DNA of 64,000 nt from Litoditis marina (GCA_964036275.1 OZ038434.1:24349413-24413412); one strand, 5' to 3'. Counted from the stretch's first letter, positions 52,901 to 64,000 are shown. Numbers and translations are program-made. The notes: generated from the sequence alone by a model not told the origin.

Positions 52901-55900
52901 CACTAGGTTGCTGCCACGAACTAGTAATAAATGAACTTGATTTGTGACCTTTGATCTAACTAGGGAAGTTTCAAGTAATATGAAAACATTTCATCTAAAA
53001 TATGCAAATTATACCGCTGTTAACGAAATGGGAGCCTGTTTTCGAACTTTTTGGATAACTTTTCGCTGGAGTGGGGCTTTACATTCTCCCACTCTAATAA
53101 CCATAGTACGTATGCTAGAAGATGCCGGCACCTTCATCCCATCCTGCGTCTCCTCAAACATACGCTATTTCTCTGCTCCTACATCCCGCCGGGATGTGAG
53201 AGACGAGAAATAGTAAGGCAGCGTGAGAGACGCAGGATCGGATGAAGGTGCCGGGATCTTCTAGCACACGGACTCATGATTGCACGTAATTGTTCGTTTT
53301 TGTGTTTCTACCCATTTCATGGGGCTGCTCCATTTTTCCCCTTTTCGAATAGTATTTAAAGAGGGCCAATATAATTTATGGGAACGGCTGTCCGTAGCTT
53401 ATCCCCCCCCCCCCTAGCTGGCAGGATGCCCGCGGGCCATTTGAACCCCGGGGCTAATTAGGGGAGATGAGGGGATAATTGCACATATTTATATAGAATG
53501 AGCATAGAAACATTTATGAACCCTGTGATTATAGAGAAAGTACTTAGACATCAGAAGAAGCCAATAGATCTACTACTGTTCAACTGTACTAGGACGCCTT
53601 ACATACGTGAAATAGTTCCAAATCGGGGCGAAAAAAGTGAGCATGAGCAGCCCCGAAAACACAAACTTATAGTAATTTTGGCTAGAATCTTTCACATTTA
53701 TCCCAAAAAGTGATCATGGCACAATCGGAATCGGGCAAAAATCAGCCAATATCAGAATTAGGGGGTATTTTACGTATGACGCCTGAATGATGCGTGTTGA
53801 TGGAATAATCGCGCCCAGTTAAAAATTCAGTCTTCATCTGGGCATGTAGAACTACCTACCTTCTCTTCCATCAGCAAAACGCGATCGCATGAATACATAA
53901 ATTACTGCTTTCTCGGTTGTCTGGATCTCCAGCCGTCTCTCTCGCTCTCTCTATCTCTCTCTCTCTATCTCGCTCTCCCTATCTCTCTCCTCTCTCTCTC
54001 TCTTTCTCTCTCTCTCGCTCTCCCTATCTCTCTCCTCTCTCTTTCTCTCTATCTATCTCGCTCTCCCTATCTCTCTCCTCTCTCTTTCTCTCTATCTCGC
54101 TCTCCATATCTCTCTCCTCTCTCTTTCTCTCTATCTATCTCGCTCTCCCTATCTCTCTCCTCTCTCTTTCTCTCTATCTATCTCGCTCTCCCTATCTCTC
54201 TCCTCTCTCTTTTTCTCTATCTCTTTCTGTCCTTATCTCTTGCTATTTTTCTCTCTAAATGTGGCTTGGGGCGGAATAAGTTATTCGCATGTCTCGGAAA
54301 TAGGTTATTTGCGACGGAAATGGTTCGTGGTTAAATGTCGCTCCACGCATTTTTGGGGAATTTTCGCTGGCCAAAAATCTAGTTTCAAGAGTTTTTGGGA
54401 AAATATAGCGTAAAAAGCAGATAGAATAGGGTGACGAAGGTACAAAATTGAAATAGGTGCCTTTCGGGCACTTTTATTGTGATTTTTGGTGAAATGTGTA
54501 GCACGTTGAAGCGGTATGGTGGAATAGGGTAATTACAGGGAGAAAATGTGTCTTTAAGTTCTTTTCATGGTGATTTATGGGTAAATATGTAGCTTGTTAA
54601 AAGAGACTTGTTAGGTTGAGCAGTGCTCATTTGCTTGCTGTGTCGTTTAGAAAGCGAGATTTAATAACATGTCTATGTAGGGTAGATGTATCTAAGTTTT
54701 TATGATTTCAAAATAGTTCTATCGTGTTGATTGTATGCTGTTTTCAGGTAGAATTGTGTCAGTTTATGGCTCCAAAAGTTAAAGATAATGAAATCGTGTT
54801 CACTTTGTCAGTTTAGGGTAGATGTTCAAATTGTAATGTTGAGAAAATAAAATTAAAATAATCTAAACAATATCTTGTTCACTTAATTCATTTCAGGTAG
54901 AATTGTCTCATTTGCCCGAGATGTATGATCCGAAGACTGTGATTCCAAGAACCGCGAAACTGTACACAAAACAGGAATATTCGGACAAGTTCATCCTGAT
55001 TCTGGAGGGCAGGGCGCTGGTCACTATTGGACAGGTATAGTCTTTTTCATTCCCACTCAGACTCCTACAGTAGGATTCCGAAACTTGCAAGCCGTTCTCC
55101 TCACTTACTTTCGATCGGAAAGGTTGAACATTTTTGCCCCTTCTTCTCGTTCTCAGGTATAGTAAGTAAACGAGAGGATTTTTGATGAACTAAATTTTCA
55201 GCTTCACAAAAACATTCGGAAAGTTTGCAAGGTTACTGTAAGAGTCTCAGTAGGAATGGTGTGAACTATACACACTCCATACCCAATTAGATCCCTACAA
55301 AGTATTCGATTCAGGCATAGGTATAAATAGTTCAATACTAGTGAAACTATAATAAACGTCCGCAGTTCTAAATACGGGCATGATTGCCTATTTTCCTCGT
55401 TAGACAGGTTTCAATCCGTTTTCGCTTCTAAAAATTAGCAAAGCAAATCAACAAGTTCGAAGAAAGAGCCAAAAGTGAGCATGTGTCAGTGTCATTTTGT
55501 AGGAGTATTTTACCTATGTGTTTAGACAGGTTAGCTTAAATGCTGTTACAGAGTTATTTATCGATCATATTTAGTATCGAAATTTGTGGCAGGTATCTAT
55601 CCGTCGTTACCGCTCATTTAAGATCGTTTTCGAGATTTAAGGTCCTCAATCGATTATATCAGATCGGAGCTTTTCTTATGGTATATTTTATATATTTAAT
55701 TTTGTATTATTATTATTATTCGTTTCTAGGACGCGATGACGTTCGAGGCGGGTCCGTGGCACGTGTTTGGGACGGAAATGTTGGAGAGACTGGTGACGCG
55801 GTGCGACGCGAGCGACGTCGCGCGCGACGAGGAATCGAGGACTTCGCTGAATGCGGCGGTGGCCGGCGGAGATACTGGAAAGGTGAGGGGGGAGAGGGGG

Positions 55901-58900
55901 AGAGAGGGGGGGGGAGGGAGGGAGAGGGAGAGAGGAGGGGGGAGAGAGAGGAGGAGTAAGAGAGGGAGAGAGAGAGAGAGGGGGGGAGGGGGATACAGGA
56001 AAGGTGAGCAAAGTTGGGTAAAGTTGTCGGAATAGCTAGAAATATTCAAAAAATGACTCTGTTTTGCCAAAACCAAGCAATTTGCTTGTTTCTGAGGCAA
56101 AGTCATGAAGTTCAACGTATTTGATTGAGAAACGCATTATGTTTTGTAGAAAAAGTCACATTTTACTGGTGTAAGGATAGGGAACGGAGAGGTACAGAGA
56201 GAAGAGTGTGGGGGCGAATGGATTTACGCTGTATCAGTGTTTCAGTAATTGACATCGCAGTTTTTTGAGTTATTTAGACAGCTTTCGGTAGTTTTATGTT
56301 AGTTTCCACTGTACTTTTCATAGCTATTGATTTTCAGCCCCAGAAGCTTGGCTTCGTGCCAGATTTCTCGGTTGTCGTTCGAGACGATTGCACTTTCCTG
56401 GAGGTAACCGCCAACGATTGGTTACTCGCCTACAGAAGCACACTGATGAGCAGAGGAGGGAACAGGTGAGAGTGAGAGACGCAGAGATGGAGAGAGAGAG
56501 AGAGAGAAGGAGGGTGGAGATAGTTGAGAGAGAGAGAGAAACAGGTATCAGAGAGATGAAGAGAGAGAGAGAGGGAGAGGTTAAAGAGGGAACCGATTTA
56601 TCAACGAAATTACGGGGTATTGAAGCGGAACGTTGAGGAGTTACTAAAAGTTCAGTAGGAATGACTTTTAAACTAGAGTTATTATTGTGAAGTACACTAC
56701 AAAAAACTACACAAACGAAAAAAAACATCAACAAAAGCGGCTGACTGATGTTTGTAGTCTGTAGTCTAGCCTTCGTCAGCTGTTCTTCTACCGCCTCGCA
56801 CCCTCTTGCACTCTCCTCTATTTCTCCCGCCTGAATTGTCCCCCCCCCCCCCCCCCCCCTTTAAGCCGAGTTCTCATTTTTGACGTTTTATTTGTGTGCA
56901 TTCTTCCCAAATACTTGGAAATGTAAAACATTTCAAGTTTAACCAGGTGTTTTCGCATGTTTTTCGAATTTGAACGAAATTGAAACAGTTGGTGAAAGAA
57001 GCGACAAAAGTTTGAACTCAGCGCTTGTATTTGTACCTCTTCCCACAATCAATTCACGTGATATCTCACGTTCCCTCGCATGTGTGTGCATGTGAAGTGT
57101 GTGTGTGTAGAGTGCTTTTCCCGTGTGTTTCCTGGTGAATTATATCTAACCGAGGTTTTTCGGTAACCTAACCCTTTTTCTGGTTACTTGGGTACTTGGG
57201 TAACCTGAGATAACGGTTACCAGAAAGGGTAAGGTTACTTAATCGATAACCAAACCTTGAAGTAACCGGACTTCAGTTCCCGGTTACTTCTAGGTTACCA
57301 AATTTGGTAACTTGAAAAAGTGGTTACCAAACAAGGGTTTCGGTTACCTAAAAACCCGGTTGGTTGGTGTGTTTTCCCTCACAAGTGTGTAGTTTGACCC
57401 CCCATCTATCTATCTAGGTGGTTGTGTGCGGATCTTCTATTGGACAGTGGCATACATCGAAGTCATACAGAGGGAGAAGCGGCTCTTTGTAGTCGCGGAG
57501 AAGAGCTGGACCAGCCTGACGGGAGCAGGAGCAACACCCCGCCATTGTAGACGAGGCATGACATGGAGGTACCGGTAGGGTACCCGTAGGTTGTAGGCTA
57601 GAAGCTGCTGGTGGTGATCCTGTATTGTTGCTGTGAGTGAATAAGAGCTGGACTGAGCTATACTACGAGTATATATCAGAATAGATCAGCCAGTATTGCC
57701 TAAAGTACGTGGAATCGTCGCGATAAACGTGAAGATTTGAAGAAGCATCAATTAAGATGTGTTGCACACGTTCCACATGACTGCCAATTTTACTAGCTGT
57801 ATATTGCATAGGTTTACCTGTAGTTACCAGTAGTTATCACTAGTTCACTAGTAGTAATAATGAAGGATCGCCAGCAGAGATTACTGTAAGAGACACGACT
57901 ATGCTTGTATTTTAACAGAGTTTTCACTTTTTTCATCACATTTTCATTGGTTTAGCATTGAACAAAATTGTGAGGGTAGGCCCTGTTTCTTCTTTTTCAC
58001 TCGTTTTGAGTTAAATTTTCGTGGTTTTTAGACGTTTACTATGTTGCTCACAGTATATCTTTCTTTCCTTGTGAATTGTCGTAGCTTTGTTCGTGTTCTA
58101 GTGATTGTCAAAGCTCAATATAGAAGCGAAGTAAGTCTGCTCCAACGAACTACCGTATTCTAGTCTCAAGTGACCTTTGACCTTTTTGTGTCGTCCCAAT
58201 CATTCAATATCCACTGTTTGTGTTGTTGTTCTCTAGCCAGAGTATTGCCCCCCACCAAGCCCATTCCACGTATAATATTAATATCGTCTTGAAATGTTGT
58301 ATAGAGAGTGTTGTCATCTAGATGTCACAATATTTTCATTTTTCGACATTCCCTCACTTTCACGTGTGCTTTAATTCGTCCGCTACTACGGTAACGAAAT
58401 ATTCCGCTGTGTTAGTAGCTTTCCAAGAAAGTTCACACTATAGTCTATCCATACATCACTTCAGAAGGTCCAGTTACACATTCCGAGATTATTAGGCTGT
58501 GAAAAGTTGTTTATATTTTCTCAAAAGAAAATGTTCCGAATATGTTCTGTGATGGTTACTGGTTGGTTACTGTATCCCATGTTTTATCGTGTGTCGTCGT
58601 TGCCTGGGGGCTATAGTTGTGCATGCTTCACCTAATGTCTCCAATCCCTTACTCGTTTGCAAATGTGTCCCAGCTGAACAGATGCGGTGTACTTATAGGG
58701 TGTTACTAAATGGTCGTTGTAGTTTGATCTCGATGTGCGTTAAAGATCACGAATCAACTACAGGCCAATTCTATATATGTAACCTGGTTTTTTGGTGACC
58801 TAACCGGTTTCCGGTAACCCCTTTTCAGGTTACCTCACAGGTACCCAGTAGATAACCTAAGACTTAAATCCGGTTACCGTACAAACCAACGGTAAAAATC

Positions 58901-61900
58901 ACATTTTACATTGGAAAAACAGGTTACCGCTTTTTCATTTTCGGTTACCGACCGGTTACCTACTGAGGTAACCTGAAAAAAGGATTACGAAAAACCGGTT
59001 AGGTTACCTGATAACCCGGTTACATATAGAATTCACTCAAACTACACACATATTGAGGATACAGTTGAAATTGTACCATCGAAAGCATCATAATTTATTG
59101 AAAAACGTCAATGAAAAGTAGTCAAATTGCTGGCTTGGTGTGATACTTTATGGGAACTTCAAACTATAAAACTGATGTCTCGCTGCAAAAACAGTTGAGG
59201 CCCCTTCATACTTTTTGAGTCTGCGACAATTACATCGTGCAATATGAATAGTTATCGATTCGTATCACACCCTATCAATGATCATGCTTTTCTTAATCTA
59301 TCTGATCAAGAAACCCTTAAAGACTTGACAAGATTGGTTGGAGACACATGTGTGTAACTTGTTCTCCAGTGGCTGTCATTAGAAACACGGCAGTCAGTCT
59401 ACGGTATCACTCTATTTCCTCTGTGTATTGGGTTTTAGGGCGAAAGGGTTATTTAAAATTACCAAAAAGGTCGGTTACATGAAGCGTTCGCGTGAGGTTT
59501 CGTTCCCTCGCCTTATTTCTCGCGATCATTGGCCAGCTGCAAAAGCGAGAAATTCGCGTCCGAAAAGAAATGATCAAATGGCCGAGTAGGCGTTTCGTTT
59601 CCACTTTAAGAGATACATCGACACAAGTTTTGTGTTTCAATGACGTCACATTGTTTTGATTACGTCATAAATTGCAGGCCCTCTATGCTTGGCTCGGATT
59701 CGATGGGAATCAACGGAAGGGCGGCGTCTCGTGTCAGTCTGGACGAGCACAGATCCCTGCTTCTAACTCCACAGGTACGGTAGCAATGGGGCGCGGTTTC
59801 TCTGGGATTTGTGGTTTGGTCTGGGGGCGCGGTTCCCTAGAAGGTCCAAATTCTAGTTTGTCTTCGGGTACGGTAGCAATGGGGCGCGGTTACTTACGGG
59901 GCTGATCATACAACAAACTACAAACACAACAGAGTATTAGTAAAAAGTGGGGGAACCAACAAATGTGTGAGTTGTGTTTGGTTCGACCTCGATATCAGCA
60001 AAAAGTGAACGATACGAATTGATGTGATACTGTAGCAGAAGTATTCTGCAAAAATAGAACAATACAAATGTTGCACAATGGTTCACGAAGCCCGCATGAT
60101 ATTTCAGAAATTGCCGAAGGGTATTTCATGAGTACTTTGACGACATGCGTGCGTTGTGAACCATTGTGCAACATTTGTATTGTTCTATTTTTGCAGAATA
60201 CTTCTGCTACAGTATCACATCAATTCGTATCGTTCACTTTTTGCTGATATCGAGGTCGAACCAAACACAACTCACACATTTGTTGGTTCCCCCACTTTTT
60301 ACTAATTGTCCTTTTTTTGCTAGTTGTACTCCTACAACTTCATATGTTGCCTATTCACACAGTGGATCTTGTGATATTATTATGGAAATCTCAGTTTTGT
60401 GTGTGCACTAAGCCGAATGCAGACCATAAAATTGCTGGTGTTGTAATATAACGCAAGTTGCTGGCTCTGTGACTATCAACAACTGAACAAAAACGCTAAA
60501 AGTTCCGATTTACATGTACGCCGCTTTTAGCGGCGATAAGCGAACGGGATTGGCGCCATTGACAAATCTACAATTAGAAACACCAAATCACTTACAATAT
60601 AGCCATTATTTCCGATACCACATCAAAAACCTTCATGTTGAAACTTTCTTGTTTTTCGTTCCAGCGCCAATGGGCACACGCGTCTGGCGCCAGAACGAAA
60701 CGAAATTCTCTAGGTTTTTGAGCTACCAGTACACACTACATGTGTCAATTACTGATTGGAGCAATATTCAAACTATTCAATTGTCAGTTTCGTGTGTTTT
60801 TGTTTTGGCGCCATTTGGCGTCTGTTCCGAGCCAGAAGATAAAATTAGATTTTGAATTTGTTGATCTATATTTCACATTGGAATATTCAATATCTGTTAA
60901 CTTGGAACAGTTTGATTGACGATAACTGATATTTTTCCAACTTTGGCGCCAATTGGCGCCAGCGCACAGTGCCAACAAAACTTTTTGGATTTTCAGATTG
61001 AGCATCTTACTTGCCATGTGACAGTTATTTAGTGTACCGAATTTCAGACGATTCCATTAACGCTGTCGTGAGTTTGGGTTTTGGCGCCATCTGGCGCCTG
61101 GTTTGAGCGCCAGAAGAAAAATTTCAGTTTTTGAAAAAGACTTTCACACTTTCCACCAAACTATTCAATTTCTATTAGTGTTCAACATTTAAGTTGACGA
61201 TAAATAGTGTTTTGCCGTTTTTGGCGCCTATTGGCGCCAGCGCCGGGCGCCAATGATGATGTATTCATCTCATATCTGGCGCGACGGGCTAACTTTTGCA
61301 TTATACCTCATGTTTCATATTTCAGCTGAATCGGTTCGGTAGTTTTTCCAATAGTGGTTTTTGGCGCCTATTGGCGCCCGCGCCCGGCGCCAATGAGGAG
61401 CTGTACATCTCATATTTGGCGCGACGGGCTAAATTTTGTATTAGAACTCATGTTTCAAATTTCAGCTAAATCGATTCGGTAGTTTTTCCAATAGTGGTTT
61501 TTGGCGCCTATTGGCGCCCGCGCCCGGCGCCAGAGATCAGATATACTTTTCATACTTGGCGCGACGAGCTAACTTTTGCCATAGAATATATGTTCCAAAT
61601 TTCAGCCAAATTGGTTCAGTAGTTTTTCCACTACGATGCGGACAGAATCCGTGAGGGACGAGGGAGGAGGGAGGAGGGACGAATTACGGCGGAACTTTTC
61701 AACAACGACACGAAACCATAACTCAAGCGAAAATAATCCGATTTGGCTGAAATTTTCACACAATGTTCAATTCGTGATTCTCTAACGTTCTCTCCTTTTA
61801 GTTTTCGAAAAAAGATTATATTTGAAGCTTTTTGTTAATTAAAAGGAAAAAACGAGTCCGCAATGGCCAAACCAAAGACAACTCACGCAGAGCGCTTCGC

Positions 61901-63701
61901 GCTCCGCGCGATTAGAACATATGGACCTTGTCAGTAATCAAGATACTTTCCGATGAGACCTTTCCACGAATTGCCACCTGGTTGCCTGTGTAATTGGCCG
62001 CGGTTTCTTGTAATGGCAAAGTCGTGGTTTGATCGGAGTCAGCTGACTACAAACACAGCAGAATACAAAACACTGACCGTACTCACGTAATACATTTTCG
62101 CAGGACATAGAGCACGAAACTAGTGTAGGAGGGAGGGCAAAGAGCATCGTGACTGCCTACTCTCAACAAACCATGAGTGGGAAAGCTTTTCAACAAACTG
62201 CTTTTCAAAACCAACCAACCTTTCTTTACAAAAGCAACCGAGTTTTGTGAAGTAATAGAGCTTGTTGATTTCATTATGAACCCTGTTGCTTTTGTAAAGA
62301 GAGGTTGGTCGCTTTTTAAAAGCAATCCGGTTGCTTTTTGGTTGCTTTGAAAATCAACCGAATTTTCTTTACAAAAGCAACCGGGTCGACTTTTGGTTGA
62401 TATCAACCCAGTTGCTTCTGTAATCCACCAAAGGCCGGGATCAAAACGATATTTGCCGTGTTTTTGCTTACTGCTCACGTGAAACATGTGAAACAGAGAA
62501 GATGCGCGATGATAATTTTCGGTTTTTGATTTGTCGGACCCAGTTTAAAGTCTCAAGTATGCTAATCTGGGTTTCTAGCTGGAAGTACGTCAATTAACGC
62601 GACGTGGAACAACTTTACTGTGAGTTTTGCTGTTTCTGCTCAGAACGGATGGCTGCACCGAAATCAATATGCATTTAAAGCATTATGAGCCATCTTTTCG
62701 AGCAGAAAATAGTGGGAATGTGTAGTAAAACGTAGAGATTCAGTAGATTCGGCGTGTTAAATTGCTATATGTTTCGAGTAAAAGGAGAATTGAACGGTGT
62801 TGTGGTGTATATGTACGTGTAAAGATAAGTGCTACAGGCTATCAGAACACACTTTACAATGTAGTTTCTATAAGAATTGAAAATATCAGAGTTGTAGTTT
62901 GATCGGTATGCACAACAGTATTTCCTCATTCCGACTAAAAGAGGGCTGGATCAAACTACAAACACAGCAGAACACAACTAGCTGTATCGATTTGTTTGAT
63001 GTTACCTTGGCTGTACTGTGCGCAAGGTTGTAACGGTTTTGTTTTCTGATACTTATTAGAAATTCTAAACAATCGAAGATATTTGCCTGCCTACACAGAA
63101 ACAAATGAGAAACACAGTATGCTGCCGCCGCCATTATTTCGCCGATTACTGTTAAAGTAGTAAGATTGAAAAAGTGTATTAGTCCCAGATCTTGAAGTGT
63201 GCGTACAGTGATCTCTGGATAGATTATTATTATAGACGTGCTAATGTCGTGTTGTGATACCGTAGTTAGATGACGTTACGTGATGACGTCATAGTGTGGT
63301 AACTTTGTCTCGTAATTGTCAAATATAGGGAATGACCACACCTCAGTTGTAGTTTGAACTCGGAACGGGGTCAAACTACAAACACAGCGAAATAGAGCAA
63401 CATACCCGTACTGGCTTGCTTCGGAAAAAGCGAACTCTATCCCATAGTGGTTAAAGTGTGCTTGTGTCGTAATGTAACACCGTAGTTTAGATGACGTAGA
63501 GCTACGTAATGACACATAACTTTGTGACGTAATTGTCAAAATAATCGATAATTTGTCAAAATAATCGATATTTTCTAGATGAGAGCCGCTCGCCGCAACG
63601 GAAAAATGAGAACGTGTAGCGAAAGTGAACAGACTGAGCTGATTCCTCGGATAGACTGCTCCTCTCCGATGTCGGCTAGGAGTGTACTCTCGCAGATATA
63701 G
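37985..63701 (+). CDS. cnnm: CNNM-family (cyclin M/ACDP) metal transport mediator, 23 exons
   Basis: Exons: 37985-38118, 38629-38710, 39071-39198, 39478-39547, 39986-40057, 40467-40572, 40825-40908, 41960-42089, 42517-42604, 42984-43076, 43485-43559, 43833-43926, 45203-45285, 45863-45943, 46945-47058, 47331-47399, 52395-52495, 52697-52763, 54897-55034, 55730-55882, 56338-56465, 59678-59774, 63579-63701 (TAG). They sum to 2310 nt with every phase matching (769 codons). Domain order is that of CNNM proteins: extracellular beta domain ([20 protein letters not shown]), DUF21 membrane domain ([31 protein letters not shown]), a CBS pair ([38 protein letters not shown]) and a cyclic-nucleotide-binding-like domain ([16 protein letters not shown]). 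CNNMs act in Mg2+ and divalent metal homeostasis at membranes. The signal-peptide exon was not found. Which C. elegans paralogue it matches is not decidable here. Confidence 0.92.
39683..39918. mobile_element. MITE in a CNNM intron, same family as 13355-13590
   Basis: TATACTGTGTTTCACCAATC and CTTTCTACAGTAATCC on the left; ATTACTGTAGAGGGTTATAA and GGAACAAACTATAC on the right. Confidence 0.6.
45988..46111. mobile_element. Palindromic MITE, AGGACGA family, copy 3
   Basis: TCAAAGCAGGACGATTATGT at the left, CACATAATCGTCCCTATTTA at the right, with the same CTGCAATTGCAAAAAG centre; lies in a CNNM intron. Confidence 0.7.
47400..49193. other. First part of the largest CNNM intron
   Basis: No CNNM exon or RNA gene seen. 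At 48700-48860 a GC-richer stretch with two CCGCCCCCTTTT boxes precedes the nested ORF and could serve as its promoter. Confidence 0.4.
49194..49448 (+). CDS. Small single-pass membrane protein nested in a CNNM intron
   Basis: An 84-aa intronless [23 protein letters not shown], then a basic/Pro part ([16 protein letters not shown]), a hydrophobic segment ([20 protein letters not shown], about residues 53-72) and an acidic end (DEGEEEE). Its GC content and CpG density exceed those of the surrounding intron and resemble the CNNM exons. No splice site or obvious poly(A) signal was found close by, and the family is unknown. It could also be an exon of an unseen gene. Confidence 0.5.
   Translation: MLQQPSLVPSNSSQRSVREVSFAALRDDAGPQPIVSPTAPRPVRVRTAWSRYFMVLLVLIALTSMSMYVVILWKSALDEGEEEE
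49449..52394. other. Rest of the largest CNNM intron
   Basis: Non-coding, AT-rich. It contains G11 at 49728-49738, a GAATAG tail near 50022-50045 and a G7 tract near 51683. No supported gene. Confidence 0.45.
53105..53275. mobile_element. Palindromic repeat, full-length version of 4985-5100
   Basis: GTATGCTAGAAGATGCCGGC at the left is mirrored by GGTGCCGGGATCTTCTAGCA at the right, with CATCCCGCCGGGATG in the centre. It lies in a CNNM intron. Confidence 0.65.
53931..54252. repeat. CTCTCTAT microsatellite
   Basis: Over 300 bp of CTCTCTAT/CTCTCTTT with a higher-order unit CTATCTCGCTCTCCCTATCT repeated about six times. The plus-strand Leu/Ser ORF across it is not a gene. Confidence 0.85.
55883..55995. 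repeat. GGGAGA purine tract right after a CNNM donor
   Basis: GGGGGAGAGGG-type sequence begins at the exon 20 donor. ORFs on either strand here are low complexity. Confidence 0.75.
57134..57370. mobile_element. GGTTACC-rich palindromic MITE, copy 4
   Basis: GGTGAATTATATCTAACCGA at the left, AAAAACCCGGTTGGTTGG at the right, with inverted GGTTACC/GGTAACC blocks; it ends 47 bp before the candidate alternative exon. Confidence 0.65.
57418..57550 (+). CDS. cnnm: Candidate alternative last exon of the CNNM gene
   Basis: After CTATCTATCTAG the sequence is open in the exact phase left by exon 21 (two bases carried over) for 43 codons to TAG at 57548-57550. It encodes [20 protein letters not shown] and then [16 protein letters not shown]. 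Base composition is richer in GC than the flanks. It would replace the last two exons at 59678 and 63579. A second frame is also open, which weakens the case. Confidence 0.4.
58763..59037. mobile_element. GGTTACC-rich palindromic MITE, copy 5
   Basis: GGCCAATTCTATATATGTAA at the left and CCCGGTTACATATAGAATTC at the right. The central ACGGTAAAAATCACATTTTA nearly equals that of 7951-8206. Confidence 0.7.
59936..60306. repeat. Perfect inverted repeat, 151-bp arms, 69-bp loop
   Basis: 59936-60086 (ATTAGTAAAAAGTGGGGG...GTTCAC) is the exact reverse complement of 60156-60306, with no mismatch found by reading. The spacer 60087-60155 is unrelated sequence. It lies in the last CNNM intron. Confidence 0.9.
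60540..61640. repeat. Diverged ~140-bp tandem array rich in GGCGCC
   Basis: TTTTGGCGCC(A/T)NTTGGCGCC blocks recur at about 60810, 60945, 61082, 61221, 61362 and 61502. The last three units are nearly identical (period 140) and share GGCGCGACG(G/A)GCTAA and TTTCAGC(T/C)(A/G)AAT followed by GTAGTTTTTCCA. Earlier units are older and more diverged. Confidence 0.8.
61641..61921. other. Possible 3' end of a Helitron-like element
   Basis: After the tandem array a unique segment ends in the hairpin GAGCGCTTCGCGCTC followed by CGCGCGATTAGAAC. A GC hairpin a few bases before the terminus is typical of Helitrons, but a clean CTRR end and a TC start were not identified. Confidence 0.35.
62180..62420. 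repeat. GGTTGCTTTT/AAAAGCAACC palindromic repeat
   Basis: Several inverted copies of TTTACAAAAGCAACC and GGTTGCTTTTGTAAAG. It is related in style to 4420-4665. Confidence 0.55.
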
Positions 63702-63702
63702 A

Positions 63703-63815
63703 GAGGGAATCTTTCTCTCTCTATGTCTCTCTCTCTATGTCTTACTCTCTCCTCTTCTCGCTATCTCTCTATGTCTCTTCTCTCTCTATGTCTCTCGTCT
63801 CTCGCTCTCAGCTCT
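63703..63815. repeat. CTCTCTATGT tract directly after the CNNM stop
   Basis: CTCTCTCTATGTCTCTCTCT-type repeats start within a few bases of the TAG and would form the beginning of the 3' UTR. Confidence 0.75.
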
Positions 63816-64000
63816 CTTCTCGTTGATTTCTCCCAACTTTCCGTTTCATCCAACAGTTCCTGTTGAAATTTGCCTTCCCGTAGCCTTACTAAAGTTCGTA
63901 CCTTCTTACGATAATTCGCGCGTTTTAATTATCAACGTGGTTTCATAATTCACAATAACTGGTGTTAACTACCTGATTATCGTTGTTGTTTGATGGTAGC

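Noticed and set aside
53917..54258. 113-aa Leu/Ser ORF
   Set aside because: Pure translation of the CTCTCTAT microsatellite.
55688..56734. Several ORFs on both strands with Pro/Leu/Ser or Arg/Glu/Gly runs
   Set aside because: They cover CNNM exons 20-21 in wrong frames plus GA/CT tracts.
56838..56860. C19-type homopolymer as a possible G-quadruplex or promoter element
   Set aside because: A lone homopolymer in an intron with no further support; its length may also be a sequencing artefact.

Overview
This is nuclear DNA of a nematode, most likely a Caenorhabditis species. Supporting signs are introns that nearly all end in TTTTCAG, AATAAA poly(A) signals, splice acceptors placed just before start codons (as expected for spliced-leader trans-splicing), an AT-rich background full of short palindromic non-autonomous transposons, and exon-by-exon recognisable worm-like host genes. 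The species cannot be fixed from the sequence alone.

Layout. (1) 1-7240: the 3' part of a plus-strand host gene of unknown function (seven exons, 187-6517) with a repeat-containing 3' UTR ending near 7240. (2) 7472-7544: tRNA-Lys(CUU) on the minus strand, followed by repeat-rich spacer. (3) 9379-28524: a 19,146-bp Maverick/Polinton, a virus-like giant DNA transposon, bounded by inverted terminal repeats (475 bp left, 392 bp right) and a perfect 6-bp target-site duplication ATCGTC (9373-9378 and 28525-28530). (4) 28531-37984: about 9.4 kb of non-coding DNA packed with MITE-like repeats. (5) 37985-63701: a plus-strand CNNM-family (cyclin M, ACDP) metal-transport gene. Its 23 exons in the window join in perfect phase into 769 codons; the 5' start was not found. 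A small membrane-protein ORF is nested in its largest intron, and a phase-compatible alternative last exon lies at 57418-57550.

The Maverick encodes about 20 genes. Replication and integration functions are a protein-primed DNA polymerase B of 1160 aa and a DDE integrase with a C-terminal chromodomain. Virion genes are a packaging ATPase, major and minor capsid proteins, an adenain-like cysteine protease and a small basic core/cement-like protein. The rest are accessory genes: a C2H2 zinc-finger protein, a five-exon RING-like protein, a five-exon protein of unknown function, proline-rich and acidic proteins, a single-pass membrane protein and several orphans. Core genes are intronless and tightly packed, with head-to-head starts about 30 bp apart, 1-29 nt overlaps and AATAAA signals overlapping stop codons. 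The three spliced genes are all accessory.

The most striking feature is a stand-alone intact ORF (11272-11874) that duplicates only the N-terminal zinc-binding part of the element's own polymerase. It sits in inverted orientation at the other end of the element beside a divergently transcribed acidic gene, mirroring the arrangement at the real polymerase. The element looks recently active but is damaged: the major capsid gene carries one in-frame TAA, and the leftmost spliced gene has a phase mismatch. Other notable structures are a perfect 151-bp-arm hairpin (59936-60306), a GGCGCC-rich ~140-bp tandem array with a possible Helitron-like end (60540-61920), and a minisatellite that itself behaves as a transposable element (2880-3319).
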